Of a stretch of DNA of 64,000 bases, positions 43,733-51,553 are shown one piece after another. The notes under the pieces were generated by a model. The model was not told the origin of the DNA and searched no databases. It was given only the letters and a program-made list of their open reading frames with translations. Source of the stretch: Gemmataceae bacterium (GTDB lineage: Bacteria; Planctomycetota; Planctomycetia; Gemmatales; Gemmataceae). The position numbers and the translations under genes were made by a program. Positions within the stretch are counted from its first letter, which is position 1. Each line of letters opens with the position of its first letter. The stretch spans positions 1 through 64,000 of the forward strand of contig SHZZ01000012.1 in the NCBI GenBank assembly GCA_009692005.1, in the 5' to 3' direction.

Positions 43733-46669
43733 CTAATCGACAAAGGCAAATTCGTTGAGGTTGAAAAGCACGCGAGCCAGGGCAGCCAGCCCATGCTGTT
43801 GCGTAAAGGCGCTTAATTCTTTTTGTTCACCTGGTGTTGGAGAGCGGCCTAAGGCCAGGCGAAACCCCGCCGTTACCCTCTCCTCGGGGGAAAAATCTTT
43901 CTCCAGGCGCGCCGCCAGGACCTTGGCCTGCGTCAGCATGAAGCCGTTGTTCAAAAGCGCCAGGGCCTGCAGGGAGGAGATAGTTTCGTTGCGCTTGTCG
44001 ACTTGAATGCTGGGGTCGGCGCAGTCGAGCGTGGCCATGAAAGGCTGCTGCTGGCTGCGCACGAGAAAGCGGTAAACCGACCTGCGAAAGGCCAGGGGGT
44101 TTTCCGGATTGAACAGGTGATATTGGTAGTGGGGGGAATGTTCGGGTTTCTCAATGATAAAATCCTGAAAGGCAGGGCCGAACATTTCCTGGCGCATGGC
44201 GCCCGATACCGTCAGGACGGAATCGCGAATGGCCTCGGCTTCCAGCTTGCGGCGGTTCATGCGCCAATAATAGGCGTTATCGCCGTCTTTATTTGCGCGA
44301 ACTCCATCGCTGGCGGATTCCTGCCTGTAGGCAGCGCTGGTGACAATCAACCGGTGCAGCCATTTGAGCGATTCCCCCTGGTTGCGGAATTCCACAGCCA
44401 GCCAGTCGAGCAGGTCGGGATGAGTTGGCTCTTTTCCCATGCGGCCGAAATCGCTGGGTGTTTCCACCAGGCCGCGGCCAAAATGCCAGCGCCAAACGCG
44501 GTTAACAATCGAGCGGTGGAGGAGAGGGTTGTTCGGGTGCGTGATCCACTGGGCCAGAGCGACCCGGCGAACAGATTCGTTGTGCCCAGGTGGAAGATCA
44601 AACCTGGGGGGCAAATGGGCCAGGGAAGCGACCGCACCCGGCCCCATTTCCTTGGCCGGGTTGAGAATGTTCCCCCTCTTTAGGAGAAAAATTTGCCTGG
44701 GCAGACCTCCACTACTGCCGGTGCCGCTGAAGGCGCCGCTGCCGGTGTGAATGCCCCCTGAATAAACCGTTTGAAAAGGAATGGCCTTGAGCTCCGCTTC
44801 CAGGGAAACGAGCCCGGCTTGCAGAGTTTGCAACCGGGCCAGCTCCGCCGCCGGACCTTTGACCTTGTTCAGTTCCTCCCTGCGCTTTTGCAGACCGGCG
44901 ATCTCTTTCTTTTTCCCCGCCTCGCCTTCGAACCAAATGCCATCTGTCAGGTTATTTCTGGCCCAGCGCACCGGCGCCTCAATGGAGTCGAGCGCAGTAA
45001 CCGCTTTTCCCAGCGCCAAGTTATTCCCCTGTCGATCGAGAACTCGCAGTTCGGCCAGGACAAAGATAAAGTCGTTTTGCCTGGGCGCGCCCTGTGTGGA
45101 AGTAACGCGGACAAAGCGAGCTCGGGTGGGCCGGCCGGGTATGGCAACTGGCTCCAGGCCCGGGTTGGGGAAATCGGCGGCCGTGGCATCCAACAAAAGT
45201 AGCGCGCCTTTTTTAAAATCAGGGTCGCTGGCCGCTTCCACGCGAAAGCGCAGCGGAAAGCCAAACCCGGCGCCGATGTTGTTGAAGTCATCATGGCAGG
45301 GGTGGAGAACCAACGAGGAAAATTCCATCTCCGCCCCGAGATCAACCTGCACCCACTTGACCGTGTCCCGCTTGGTTTCAATACCGCCATGGTAGCCGAA
45401 CTCCGGCCTTTTCCCGATGGCGGCTGCTTGCAGCCCGCGCAGTTTCTTGTCGATTTCCCTCAGCTCGGCCTGGCCGGGCAGGCGCGACTCCACCGCCGCG
45501 ATCTCCTTCTCCACACTTTTCTTTTCCGCGCTCATGCGGGCAAACTGGGCCGCCTGCTCCGGGCTGGCGTGGTATTTTCGATCAGTGCGATCGAGCGCCG
45601 CGAACACCGCCTGCAGGCTGTAATAATCCTCCTGGGTGACCGGGTCAAACTTGTGATGATGGCACTGGGCGCATTGCACGGTCAGGCTGAGGAAGGTTGC
45701 CATGGTGTTGCCGACCATGTCATCACGGTCGAGATGGCGGGCGATTTTGCCATCGATCTTCGACTCGGGCACCTCGGCGTGGCCGATGAAGTCCCAGGGC
45801 CCTGCGGCGAGAAAACCAAGCGCTTCCATGCCGTCGGCGCTGGCGGGAAAAAGCGCGTCGCCAGCGATCTGCTCCCGTGCGAACAGCCCAAACGACTTGT
45901 CGCCATTGAAAGCGCGGATGACATAGTCGCGGTAGGGCCAGGCATTTGGCCGGGGTTTGTCTTTGTCGTAGCCGTGCGTGTCGCCGTAGTGGACCAGATC
46001 GAGCCAGTGCCTGGCCCAGCGTTCGCCGTGGCGGGGCGATGCCAGCAACCGGTCCACCAGCCGTTCATAGGCGTCCGGAGAGGAGTCGTTCAAAAAGAAA
46101 TCGACTTCGGCCGGAGCGGGAGGCATGCCTGTAAGGTCAAAAGTGACCCGGCGAATCAAGGCCAGCCGCGAAGCTTCGTTAGATGGTGTGAGGCCGCGAC
46201 CACGCATCTTTTCCAAAAGGAAAGAGTCAATAGGGTTTCTCACCCAGGCCGGATTGCTCTTGGGAATTGCCTGGTGAATCGGAGGAACCAGCGACCACCA
46301 GACGGCTTGCTTTTCCGAACCATCTGCAGGCCAGTTGGCGCCCTGGCGGATCCATTCCGCGATCAGAGCAATTTCTTTTTCTTGAAGCCTGGCGGCCCTT
46401 TTAGGCATCTGCGTGGCGCCCGGTTGCCCGGTGATGTTTTTCCACAAGATGCTGTCGTGCGGCTTGCCAGGAATTATCACCGCGCCGGATTCGCCCCCGC
46501 GCAAGGCATTGGCTTTAATATCCAGCCGCAGATCCCCTTTTTGCTTTTCCTTCCCATGGCACGAGTGGCAGTGTTCTTGAAACAACGGTTGAATTTGCCT
46601 GGCAAAATCGACCTTGGCTGGCTCGGCGGCCAGCAGGAATTCAGTAAAGAACAGCAACAGGACCGGCAT
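43733..46669 (-). CDS. Planctomycete cytochrome: PSCyt1, DUF1549, discoidin-like domain, DUF1553
   Basis: A 978-aa exported protein. One PSCyt1 domain has CHSCH from Cys34; DUF1549 (~res 140-360) carries CAQCH from Cys333. Residues ~410-560 form an F5/8C discoidin-like insertion (WVQVDLGAEMEFSSLVLHPC, ARFVRVTSTQGAP, FVLAELRVLDRQG) that the homologue at 21793 lacks. DUF1553 (~690-978) ends in VLFNLNEFAFVD. GGAG lies 8 bp upstream of the ATG. The discoidin module suggests carbohydrate or surface binding. It forms a pair with the DUF1501 gene behind it. Confidence 0.92.
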   Translation of the reverse strand: MPVLLLFFTEFLLAAEPAKVDFARQIQPLFQEHCHSCHGKEKQKGDLRLDIKANALRGGESGAVIIPGKPHDSILWKNITGQPGATQMPKRAARLQEKEIALIAEWIRQGANWPADGSEKQAVWWSLVPPIHQAIPKSNPAWVRNPIDSFLLEKMRGRGLTPSNEASRLALIRRVTFDLTGMPPAPAEVDFFLNDSSPDAYERLVDRLLASPRHGERWARHWLDLVHYGDTHGYDKDKPRPNAWPYRDYVIRAFNGDKSFGLFAREQIAGDALFPASADGMEALGFLAAGPWDFIGHAEVPESKIDGKIARHLDRDDMVGNTMATFLSLTVQCAQCHHHKFDPVTQEDYYSLQAVFAALDRTDRKYHASPEQAAQFARMSAEKKSVEKEIAAVESRLPGQAELREIDKKLRGLQAAAIGKRPEFGYHGGIETKRDTVKWVQVDLGAEMEFSSLVLHPCHDDFNNIGAGFGFPLRFRVEAASDPDFKKGALLLLDATAADFPNPGLEPVAIPGRPTRARFVRVTSTQGAPRQNDFIFVLAELRVLDRQGNNLALGKAVTALDSIEAPVRWARNNLTDGIWFEGEAGKKKEIAGLQKRREELNKVKGPAAELARLQTLQAGLVSLEAELKAIPFQTVYSGGIHTGSGAFSGTGSSGGLPRQIFLLKRGNILNPAKEMGPGAVASLAHLPPRFDLPPGHNESVRRVALAQWITHPNNPLLHRSIVNRVWRWHFGRGLVETPSDFGRMGKEPTHPDLLDWLAVEFRNQGESLKWLHRLIVTSAAYRQESASDGVRANKDGDNAYYWRMNRRKLEAEAIRDSVLTVSGAMRQEMFGPAFQDFIIEKPEHSPHYQYHLFNPENPLAFRRSVYRFLVRSQQQPFMATLDCADPSIQVDKRNETISSLQALALLNNGFMLTQAKVLAARLEKDFSPEERVTAGFRLALGRSPTPGEQKELSAFTQQHGLAALARVLFNLNEFAFVD

Positions 46670-46796
46670 GAACGGCTCTCCGGATTTGAAAACCCAACGC
46701 CTCCATGATAATGAATGGTCATTCCCGGGGCAAAAGGAACTGGGTTCATTACCTTGTTTAAGAATCAGCGAGCTAACACCCGCTGTTCGCCAAGGG

Positions 46797-47864
46797 TTAC
46801 TCGTCGATCCTCAGCACCCGGTTGTTGGAACTGTCGGTGATATAGATTTTCCCTTGCGGGCCGATGTGAACGCCATGCGGTTGAAACAACTCCGCCTCTT
46901 CCGGAGGCCCGCCGACCCCGCCATTTCCCTTCTTGCCCGTCCCCGCCACCAGCGACGAGGTTTGCTTCAGCGGATCGTAGCGCAGCACACGGTGGTTTTC
47001 CGTGTCGGCAATAAGGATGGCGCCATCGCCATCCACGCACAGATGCTTGGGCCCGCTCATTTGCGTCTGCAAAGCCGGGCCGCCCACGCCGCCTTTCCCC
47101 GCCTTCCCCGTCCCCATGACCGTGCGGATTTTCCCCTTGGCATCCACCACTCGCAGGGCATGGCCGCTTCGCTCAAGGATGTAAAGATTGTTGTTGGCGT
47201 CCATGACGGCGGCGCGCGGGTCCACCAGCGGACTTTCCACCGCCAGGCTGCCATCCTTCGGCGCGCCCTTCTCGCCGTTGCCGGCCGCCGTGCTAACCTC
47301 TCCCACCTTCAAATTCACCAGGCGAATCCTGCGGTTATCCAGGTCGGTGAGGATGAGGTTCTTTTTCCCGTGATCCAAGGCCAGGCAATAGATGCCGCCG
47401 AATTGCGCCTTGACCGCCGGCCCGCCATCTCCGGAAAATCCTTTCCCCCCCGTGCCCGCGAATGGATGCACCATGGCCCTGCCATCCACCATGCGCACAC
47501 GGTTGTTCCAGGTGTCAGCCACCAGGACCTGGCCATTGGAGGTGACCGCCAGGCTGTGCATGCCATTGAAAGCCGCCTTGACCCCCGGCCCGTGATCGCC
47601 GTTGTTTCCCTTGGCGCCGCTACCCGCCACCAGCGTTAGCATCCCCTTGGCATCCACTTTCATCACACGGTGCCCGGCGATTTCGATAATGAACATCTCG
47701 CCCTGATGGTTCCAATCGACGCCAAAAGGGCCGTTCAACTGAATATCGGTGGCTTTCCCGGGCGGCGGAGTATTGCCCCCGCCCGCCACCAACACCACTT
47801 TGCCAGCCTCGGCGAACAGAGTGACCGACAGGGCCAGGGAAAAAGCCAGCAGCAGATTTCGCAT
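46797..47864 (-). CDS. Exported NHL-repeat beta-propeller protein
   Basis: A 355-aa protein with signal peptide MRNLLLAFSLALSVTLFAEA. Six NHL blades of the type GPFGVDWNHQGEMFIIEIAG, MHSLAVTSNGQVLVADTWNN and HLCVDGDGAILIADTENHRV, with Gly-rich connectors (AGTGKKGNGGVGG). ATG 47864 has GGAG 7 bp upstream. It lies 127 bp upstream of the cytochrome-DUF1501 pair on the same strand, mirroring the NHL gene in the other DUF1501 operon. Divergent from the metallopeptidase gene, with an 83-bp gap for both promoters. Confidence 0.87.
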   Translation of the reverse strand: MRNLLLAFSLALSVTLFAEAGKVVLVAGGGNTPPPGKATDIQLNGPFGVDWNHQGEMFIIEIAGHRVMKVDAKGMLTLVAGSGAKGNNGDHGPGVKAAFNGMHSLAVTSNGQVLVADTWNNRVRMVDGRAMVHPFAGTGGKGFSGDGGPAVKAQFGGIYCLALDHGKKNLILTDLDNRRIRLVNLKVGEVSTAAGNGEKGAPKDGSLAVESPLVDPRAAVMDANNNLYILERSGHALRVVDAKGKIRTVMGTGKAGKGGVGGPALQTQMSGPKHLCVDGDGAILIADTENHRVLRYDPLKQTSSLVAGTGKKGNGGVGGPPEEAELFQPHGVHIGPQGKIYITDSSNNRVLRIDE

Positions 47865-47947
47865 TGCAGTTCTCCAGAGAAAAAAGCGGGAACCAGGAAA
47901 ATAGTAATGGTAAACTACCTGTTTGGGAAGCAACGGAGGCGAGAATC

Positions 47948-48649
47948 ATGCGGAAACACCGGGCCATTTTGACTGCTCTCACTTTGTTTTTTTCAAGCAT
48001 GTCTCTTGAGGCTGGGGACAAACCCGTTGCGCACACCCCTAGGGTTGTGGAGGGATGGACCATCCGCGTCGATGACCGCTTGCTGCAACCCGCCTGCAAG
48101 GATCAACTCGGCCAGGCAATCCGGTTTCTGGAAGCCAAATTGGCCGACATTAAGCGGGTTGTGCCACCCGAAAAGGTGACCCGGCTACAGAAGATGGTCA
48201 TCGTATTGGATCAATCCCATGGGAATTTAAAGTCAATGCAGTATCATCCCAGCGCCGCCTGGCTGAAGGAAAACGGCTACTCCACCGCCCTGGAAAAATG
48301 CGTGCATTTGCCTCGCGTCGGGGATGTCGCCACCCGGCGCAACACCAATGAACAGCCCTGGGTGATCCTGCACGAACTGGCCCATGCGTATCACGACCAG
48401 GTGCTTGGGTTTGAGGAACCGCGGGTCAAAGAGGCTTTTGAGAATTACAAAAAATCCGGCCGGGGGGAGAAGACCTTGCTGTTCAACGGCCAGCGGGTGA
48501 GGCATTATGCCCTGACCAACCACAAGGAGTTCTTTGCCGAGATGACCGAGGCTTATTTCGGGGTGAATGACTTCTTTCCCTTCACCAGGGCAGAGTTGCA
48601 GGAAAGCGAGCCGGCGATTTTTGCCCTGTTGAAGCACATCTGGGGGTAG
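47948..48649 (+). CDS. Putative exported zinc metallopeptidase
   Basis: A 233-aa protein with a signal peptide (MRKHRAILTALTLFFSSMSLEA). A zinc-binding HExxH is seen at His142 (HELAHAYHDQVLG), and NHKEFFAEMTEAYFG ~60 residues on offers the third Glu ligand in the manner of gluzincins related to anthrax-lethal-factor-like domains. GGAGG precedes the ATG by 8 bp. Substrate unknown; probably periplasmic or secreted. Confidence 0.75.
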   Translation: MRKHRAILTALTLFFSSMSLEAGDKPVAHTPRVVEGWTIRVDDRLLQPACKDQLGQAIRFLEAKLADIKRVVPPEKVTRLQKMVIVLDQSHGNLKSMQYHPSAAWLKENGYSTALEKCVHLPRVGDVATRRNTNEQPWVILHELAHAYHDQVLGFEEPRVKEAFENYKKSGRGEKTLLFNGQRVRHYALTNHKEFFAEMTEAYFGVNDFFPFTRAELQESEPAIFALLKHIWG

Positions 48650-48707
48650 GCGTAACATTAGGGCCGCTGGCGCGTCCAGGGAAAAGAATGTCTGGGCCGT
48701 CGAAACA

Positions 48708-48822
48708 TCCGAACCCGAAGCGTGAGCGACAGGGTTTTTTTCTTTGGCCCCTCACCCTCAATCCCAATACCCCACTGCTTCGCAGCGTGGAGAGGGAGAA
48801 AGAATGAACTGATGCCATTTAT
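48708..48822. repeat. Composite dispersed repeat (copy 4 plus short repeat copy B)
   Basis: This 175-bp gap (48650-48824) is mostly repeat. TCCGAACCCGAAGCGTGAGC followed by GACAGGGTTTTTTTCTTTGG (48708-48747) matches copy 2. CTGCTTCGCAGCGTGGAGAG (48775-48794) and GGAGAAAGAATG match copy 3. AATGAACTGATGCCATTTAT (48803-48822) matches 21689-21708. The block ends 2 bp before the ndk stop codon. Confidence 0.7.
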
Positions 48823-48824
48823 TC

Positions 48825-49274
48825 TTAACCTATCACCCAGGAATGGTCCACGCTTTGGTAGGAAGCCAGTTCGCTCGGCTGAAACCAAATGGCCAGTTCA
48901 ATATTAGCGTTCTCCACGCTGTCGCTGCCATGCACCAAGTTGTTTTGAATGCTAATGGCGTGGTCGCCGCGGATTGTGCCGGGCGGCGCCTTTGTGCCAT
49001 CTGTCGGTCCCATGAGGTTGCGTGCGACAGCGACAGCGCTGGGCCCTTCCAGGGCGATGGCAATAGTTGGCCCGCCGGTAAGAAATTGAATCAACGATTC
49101 AAAAAAGGGCCGAGCCCGGTGGACTTCGTAATGTTTTTCCGCCAGAGCCCGGGAGGCCTGCACCAGTTTCAAACCGGCGATTTTCAAGCCTTTTTGCTCA
49201 AAGCGCTGAATCAAGGAGCCGGCCAGGCGACGCTGCACGGCATCAGGTTTCAACAAGATCAGGGTGCGTTCCAT
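48825..49274 (-). CDS. ndk: Nucleoside diphosphate kinase
   Basis: A 149-aa NDK that balances nucleoside triphosphates by phosphate transfer from ATP. The phosphorylated His115 lies in NLVHGSDS; RTLILLKPDAVQRRL is the conserved start and TDGTKAPPGTIRGDHA the nucleotide-binding loop. Length is exactly that of the family. ATG 49274 has GAGG 6-7 bp upstream; the frame is open far upstream, but that part is non-coding in character. Confidence 0.95.
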   Translation of the reverse strand: MERTLILLKPDAVQRRLAGSLIQRFEQKGLKIAGLKLVQASRALAEKHYEVHRARPFFESLIQFLTGGPTIAIALEGPSAVAVARNLMGPTDGTKAPPGTIRGDHAISIQNNLVHGSDSVENANIELAIWFQPSELASYQSVDHSWVIG

Positions 49275-49391
49275 GAGACAGCCTCGTGTTTTTTCCAAAA
49301 CTCTTCCAATTATTGGAAATGATAGAGAAAGCGGCATCCCTGGGCGATGCTTTTCTGGCCCCACCCGCTCCTGGCCAGACTGCATTTTATT

Positions 49392-49420
49392 TTGACTTGC
49401 ATTCGCGCGGGGCTTATAGT
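49392..49420 (+). promoter_or_regulatory. Sigma-70-type promoter
   Basis: TTGACT (49392-49397) and TATAGT (49415-49420) are separated by exactly 17 bp, close to the housekeeping consensus, 41 bp before the start codon of the DUF1579 gene. It is the best-looking promoter in the window. Confidence 0.6.
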
Positions 49421-49461
49421 CGCCCAATGACTCCCCAACCCATCTTTTTAGGAGCGACATC

Positions 49462-50013
49462 ATGAAAAAGTTATTGGTTTTGAGTTTATTTTTCTTTGGG
49501 GCGCTGGCCGCCGCGCAAGAGAAAGGTCCAGCCAAACCCGCCGCGGGCCACGATTTCCTCAAGCAGTTCTCGGGCCATTGGGATTGTGATGTGGAAATGG
49601 TTTTGGAGCCGGGCAAGCCAGCCATTAAGTCTAAAAGCAAAATGGTCTGAAAAGCGGTCGGCGCCTTTTGGATGACCCTGGAGGTCACTGGCGATGCGGG
49701 CGGGGTGGAATATCACGGCCTGGGGACATTCGGCTACGACGGGCAGAAAAAGAAATATGTCGGCACCTGGGTCGATAACATGGCCCCCTTTCTTTTCCAT
49801 TTAGAGGGCGCATTGGAAGGAAACAAGCTCACTCTACACTCCCAGGGGCCAAACCCCATGAATCCCGAAACTCTGGTGAAAACCCGCGACATTTACGAAT
49901 TCAAAGGAAAAGATCATCTGATCCTCACCAGCGCTATTGAAGGGCCCGATGGCAAATGGGTTCCCATAATGACAGTCGATTGCGTCAGGAAGAAATCCAG
50001 TTATTCCAAGTAA
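49462..50013 (+). pseudogene. DUF1579 family protein interrupted by an in-frame TGA
   Basis: Two adjacent open stretches, 49462-49650 and 49672-50013, are in the same frame and together give a DUF1579 protein of ~183 aa with a signal peptide (MKKLLVLSLFFFGALAAA). They are split by one TGA at 49648-49650, within the conserved region before KAVGAFWMTLEV. No frameshift is needed. A single CGA-to-TGA change from Arg would explain it. The rest looks intact (GLGTFGYDGQKKKYVGTWVDN), and a strong promoter stands upstream, so this is either a very young pseudogene, a read-through case or a sequencing error. An ATG at 49672 could restart a leaderless form. Confidence 0.75.
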
Positions 50014-50073
50014 AGTTTTCGAGTCTGAAATTGGCAGATCCTGGAGTTCATAGAAATGCCCCCGGAGGGAAGG

Positions 50074-51279
50074 ATGATGTCCAGCTCCCGGGGGCTAACG
50101 ATAATTCATGTCGATATGGACGCGTTTTTCGCGTCGGTGGAACAACTGGATAATCCGTCGTTGGTTGGCAAGCCTGTGATTGTCGGGGCCAAGCCTGGCG
50201 GGCGCGGGGTGGTCAGCGCCGCCAGCTACGAAGCCCGCGCTTTCGGCGTGCACAGCGCCATGCCCATCAGCGCCGCGGTTCGTCTCTGCCCCCAGGGTGT
50301 TTTTTTGCCGGTGCGTTTTGAGCGCTACGGGCAATTCAGTCGGCAGATTCGCGACATTTTCCACGACTTCACCCCCCTGGTGGAACCCCTCAGCAGTGAC
50401 GAGGCGTTTTTGGATGTGGCAGGCAGCGAGGGCTTGTTCGGCTCGGCCGAGGAGATCGGGAGGAAAATCAAGGAGCGCATCCGCGTGGAAACTGGCCTGA
50501 CTGCCTCGGTCGGAGTGGCGCCGAACAAGTTTCTCGCCAAGCTGGCCAGCGATTTGAAGAAGCCGAACGGCTTCGTCATTTTGCCTGAGGAGAAGGTAAG
50601 GGAAACGCTCGACCCGCTGCCGGTGGGGAAGTTGTGGGGCGTGGGGAAAAAAGCCGAGATGCGCTTGAACGCCTTGGGGTACAAAACCATCGGGCAGATC
50701 GCCGACGCGAATGTGGAAATCCTGGTCCGCGCCTTCGGCTCCTCGGCCAGGCATTTGTGGGAATTGGCCAACGGCATCGATTCCAGGGTGGTAACGCCCG
50801 ATCGGCTGGCCAAGTCCCTCAGCGCTGACACCACCTTCCCCGAGGATATTTCCTCACCCGAAAGTTTGCGTCATATCCTTTTTGAGCTATTGGATCATTT
50901 GGCCTGGCGGCTGAGGAAAAAAGGAGTGAAAGCAGCGGTTTTGGAAGTGAAACTTCGTTCCTCCGATTTTATCACGCGCGGCGCATCGAAAACCCTGTTG
51001 CAGCCGCTCGACCAGGCGCTGCTGTTATTGGCAGAGGCCAGGCCGCTGCTGGAAGGATTGCTGGCAGATATGCTTCCCGCCCGGCTCTTGAGCGTAGGCG
51101 CCTCTCGTCTGGCCTGGCCTGGGGAAACGCAACAATCGTTATTTGATGGAGAAACGCGGGAGAAACTGAGTGGAGTCGACCGGGCCGTCGATGCCATCAA
51201 GGCCCGTTTTGGCGAGGAATCGATTGGCCGCGCGGCTTTTCTCGACCCGGCAACCAAGAAAGAGAAACCGCGGAGTTGA
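50074..51279 (+). CDS. dinB: DNA polymerase IV (Y-family)
   Basis: A ~401-aa translesion polymerase. Catalytic carboxylates are in IIHVDMDAFFASVE and SSDEAFLDV; VGVAPNKFLAKLASDLKKP is the family hallmark, and the little-finger domain follows (~res 230-350). The C-terminus has a likely clamp-binding peptide in QQSLFDG. GGAGG lies 5-8 bp before ATG 50074/50077; ATG 50056 is less likely. No SOS box was recognised. Length is slightly above E. coli DinB. Confidence 0.95.
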   Translation: MMSSSRGLTIIHVDMDAFFASVEQLDNPSLVGKPVIVGAKPGGRGVVSAASYEARAFGVHSAMPISAAVRLCPQGVFLPVRFERYGQFSRQIRDIFHDFTPLVEPLSSDEAFLDVAGSEGLFGSAEEIGRKIKERIRVETGLTASVGVAPNKFLAKLASDLKKPNGFVILPEEKVRETLDPLPVGKLWGVGKKAEMRLNALGYKTIGQIADANVEILVRAFGSSARHLWELANGIDSRVVTPDRLAKSLSADTTFPEDISSPESLRHILFELLDHLAWRLRKKGVKAAVLEVKLRSSDFITRGASKTLLQPLDQALLLLAEARPLLEGLLADMLPARLLSVGASRLAWPGETQQSLFDGETREKLSGVDRAVDAIKARFGEESIGRAAFLDPATKKEKPRS

Positions 51280-51320
51280 CTGGCCCTTGTTGATCCCGCG
51301 GGATTCAATTAAATTTCATT

Positions 51321-51339
51321 TTACCCCTTTTGGGGGTAA
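51321..51339. other. Perfect hairpin before the tRNA gene
   Basis: TTACCCC-TTTTG-GGGGTAA forms a 7-bp perfect stem 8 bp upstream of the tRNA and 42 bp after dinB. It may terminate dinB, although no T-run follows, or separate the two units. Confidence 0.4.
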
Positions 51340-51346
51340 GGCATTT

Positions 51347-51419
51347 GGCGGCGTAGCTCAGTGGTTAGAGCAGCGGCTTCATAAGCCGCGTGTCGCTGGT
51401 TCGATCCCAGCCGTCGCTA
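51347..51419 (+). tRNA. tRNA with CAT anticodon, probably tRNA-Met (elongator)
   Basis: A full cloverleaf of 73 nt without an encoded CCA. The acceptor stem GGCGGCG/CGTCGCT pairs with two G-T wobbles, the D arm is GCTC...GAGC, the anticodon stem is GCGGC/GCCGC around TTCATAA (anticodon 51380-51382), the variable loop is GTGTC and the T arm is GCTGG-TTCGATC-CCAGC. It lacks the three G-C pairs of initiator tRNA. Elongator Met is most likely; tRNA-Ile2 with lysidine-modified CAT cannot be excluded. Confidence 0.93.
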
Positions 51420-51553
51420 TTTTCTCAACCGAACCCGTAACGACGGCGCGGGGTTTTCTAAAAAGCATTGTTCTTCTTTATCCTTTTCCATGCGCTTTGC
51501 TCCAGGTAAACTGCCAAGCGCTGCCCCGATCCTCTTTTTCAGGGGGGTTTCTC

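Noticed and set aside
45293..46708. A 471-aa open frame on the plus strand
   Set aside because: It is wholly antisense to the planctomycete-cytochrome gene, has no recognisable domain, and reads as a GC-rich mirror frame.
49648..49650. TGA read as selenocysteine
   Set aside because: DUF1579 is not a known selenoprotein family, no hairpin of SECIS type follows and no sel genes are visible; a nonsense mutation is simpler.
51293..51304. Palindrome ATCCCGCGGGAT after dinB
   Set aside because: Only 12 bp, no T-run and no second copy seen in the window; probably chance.
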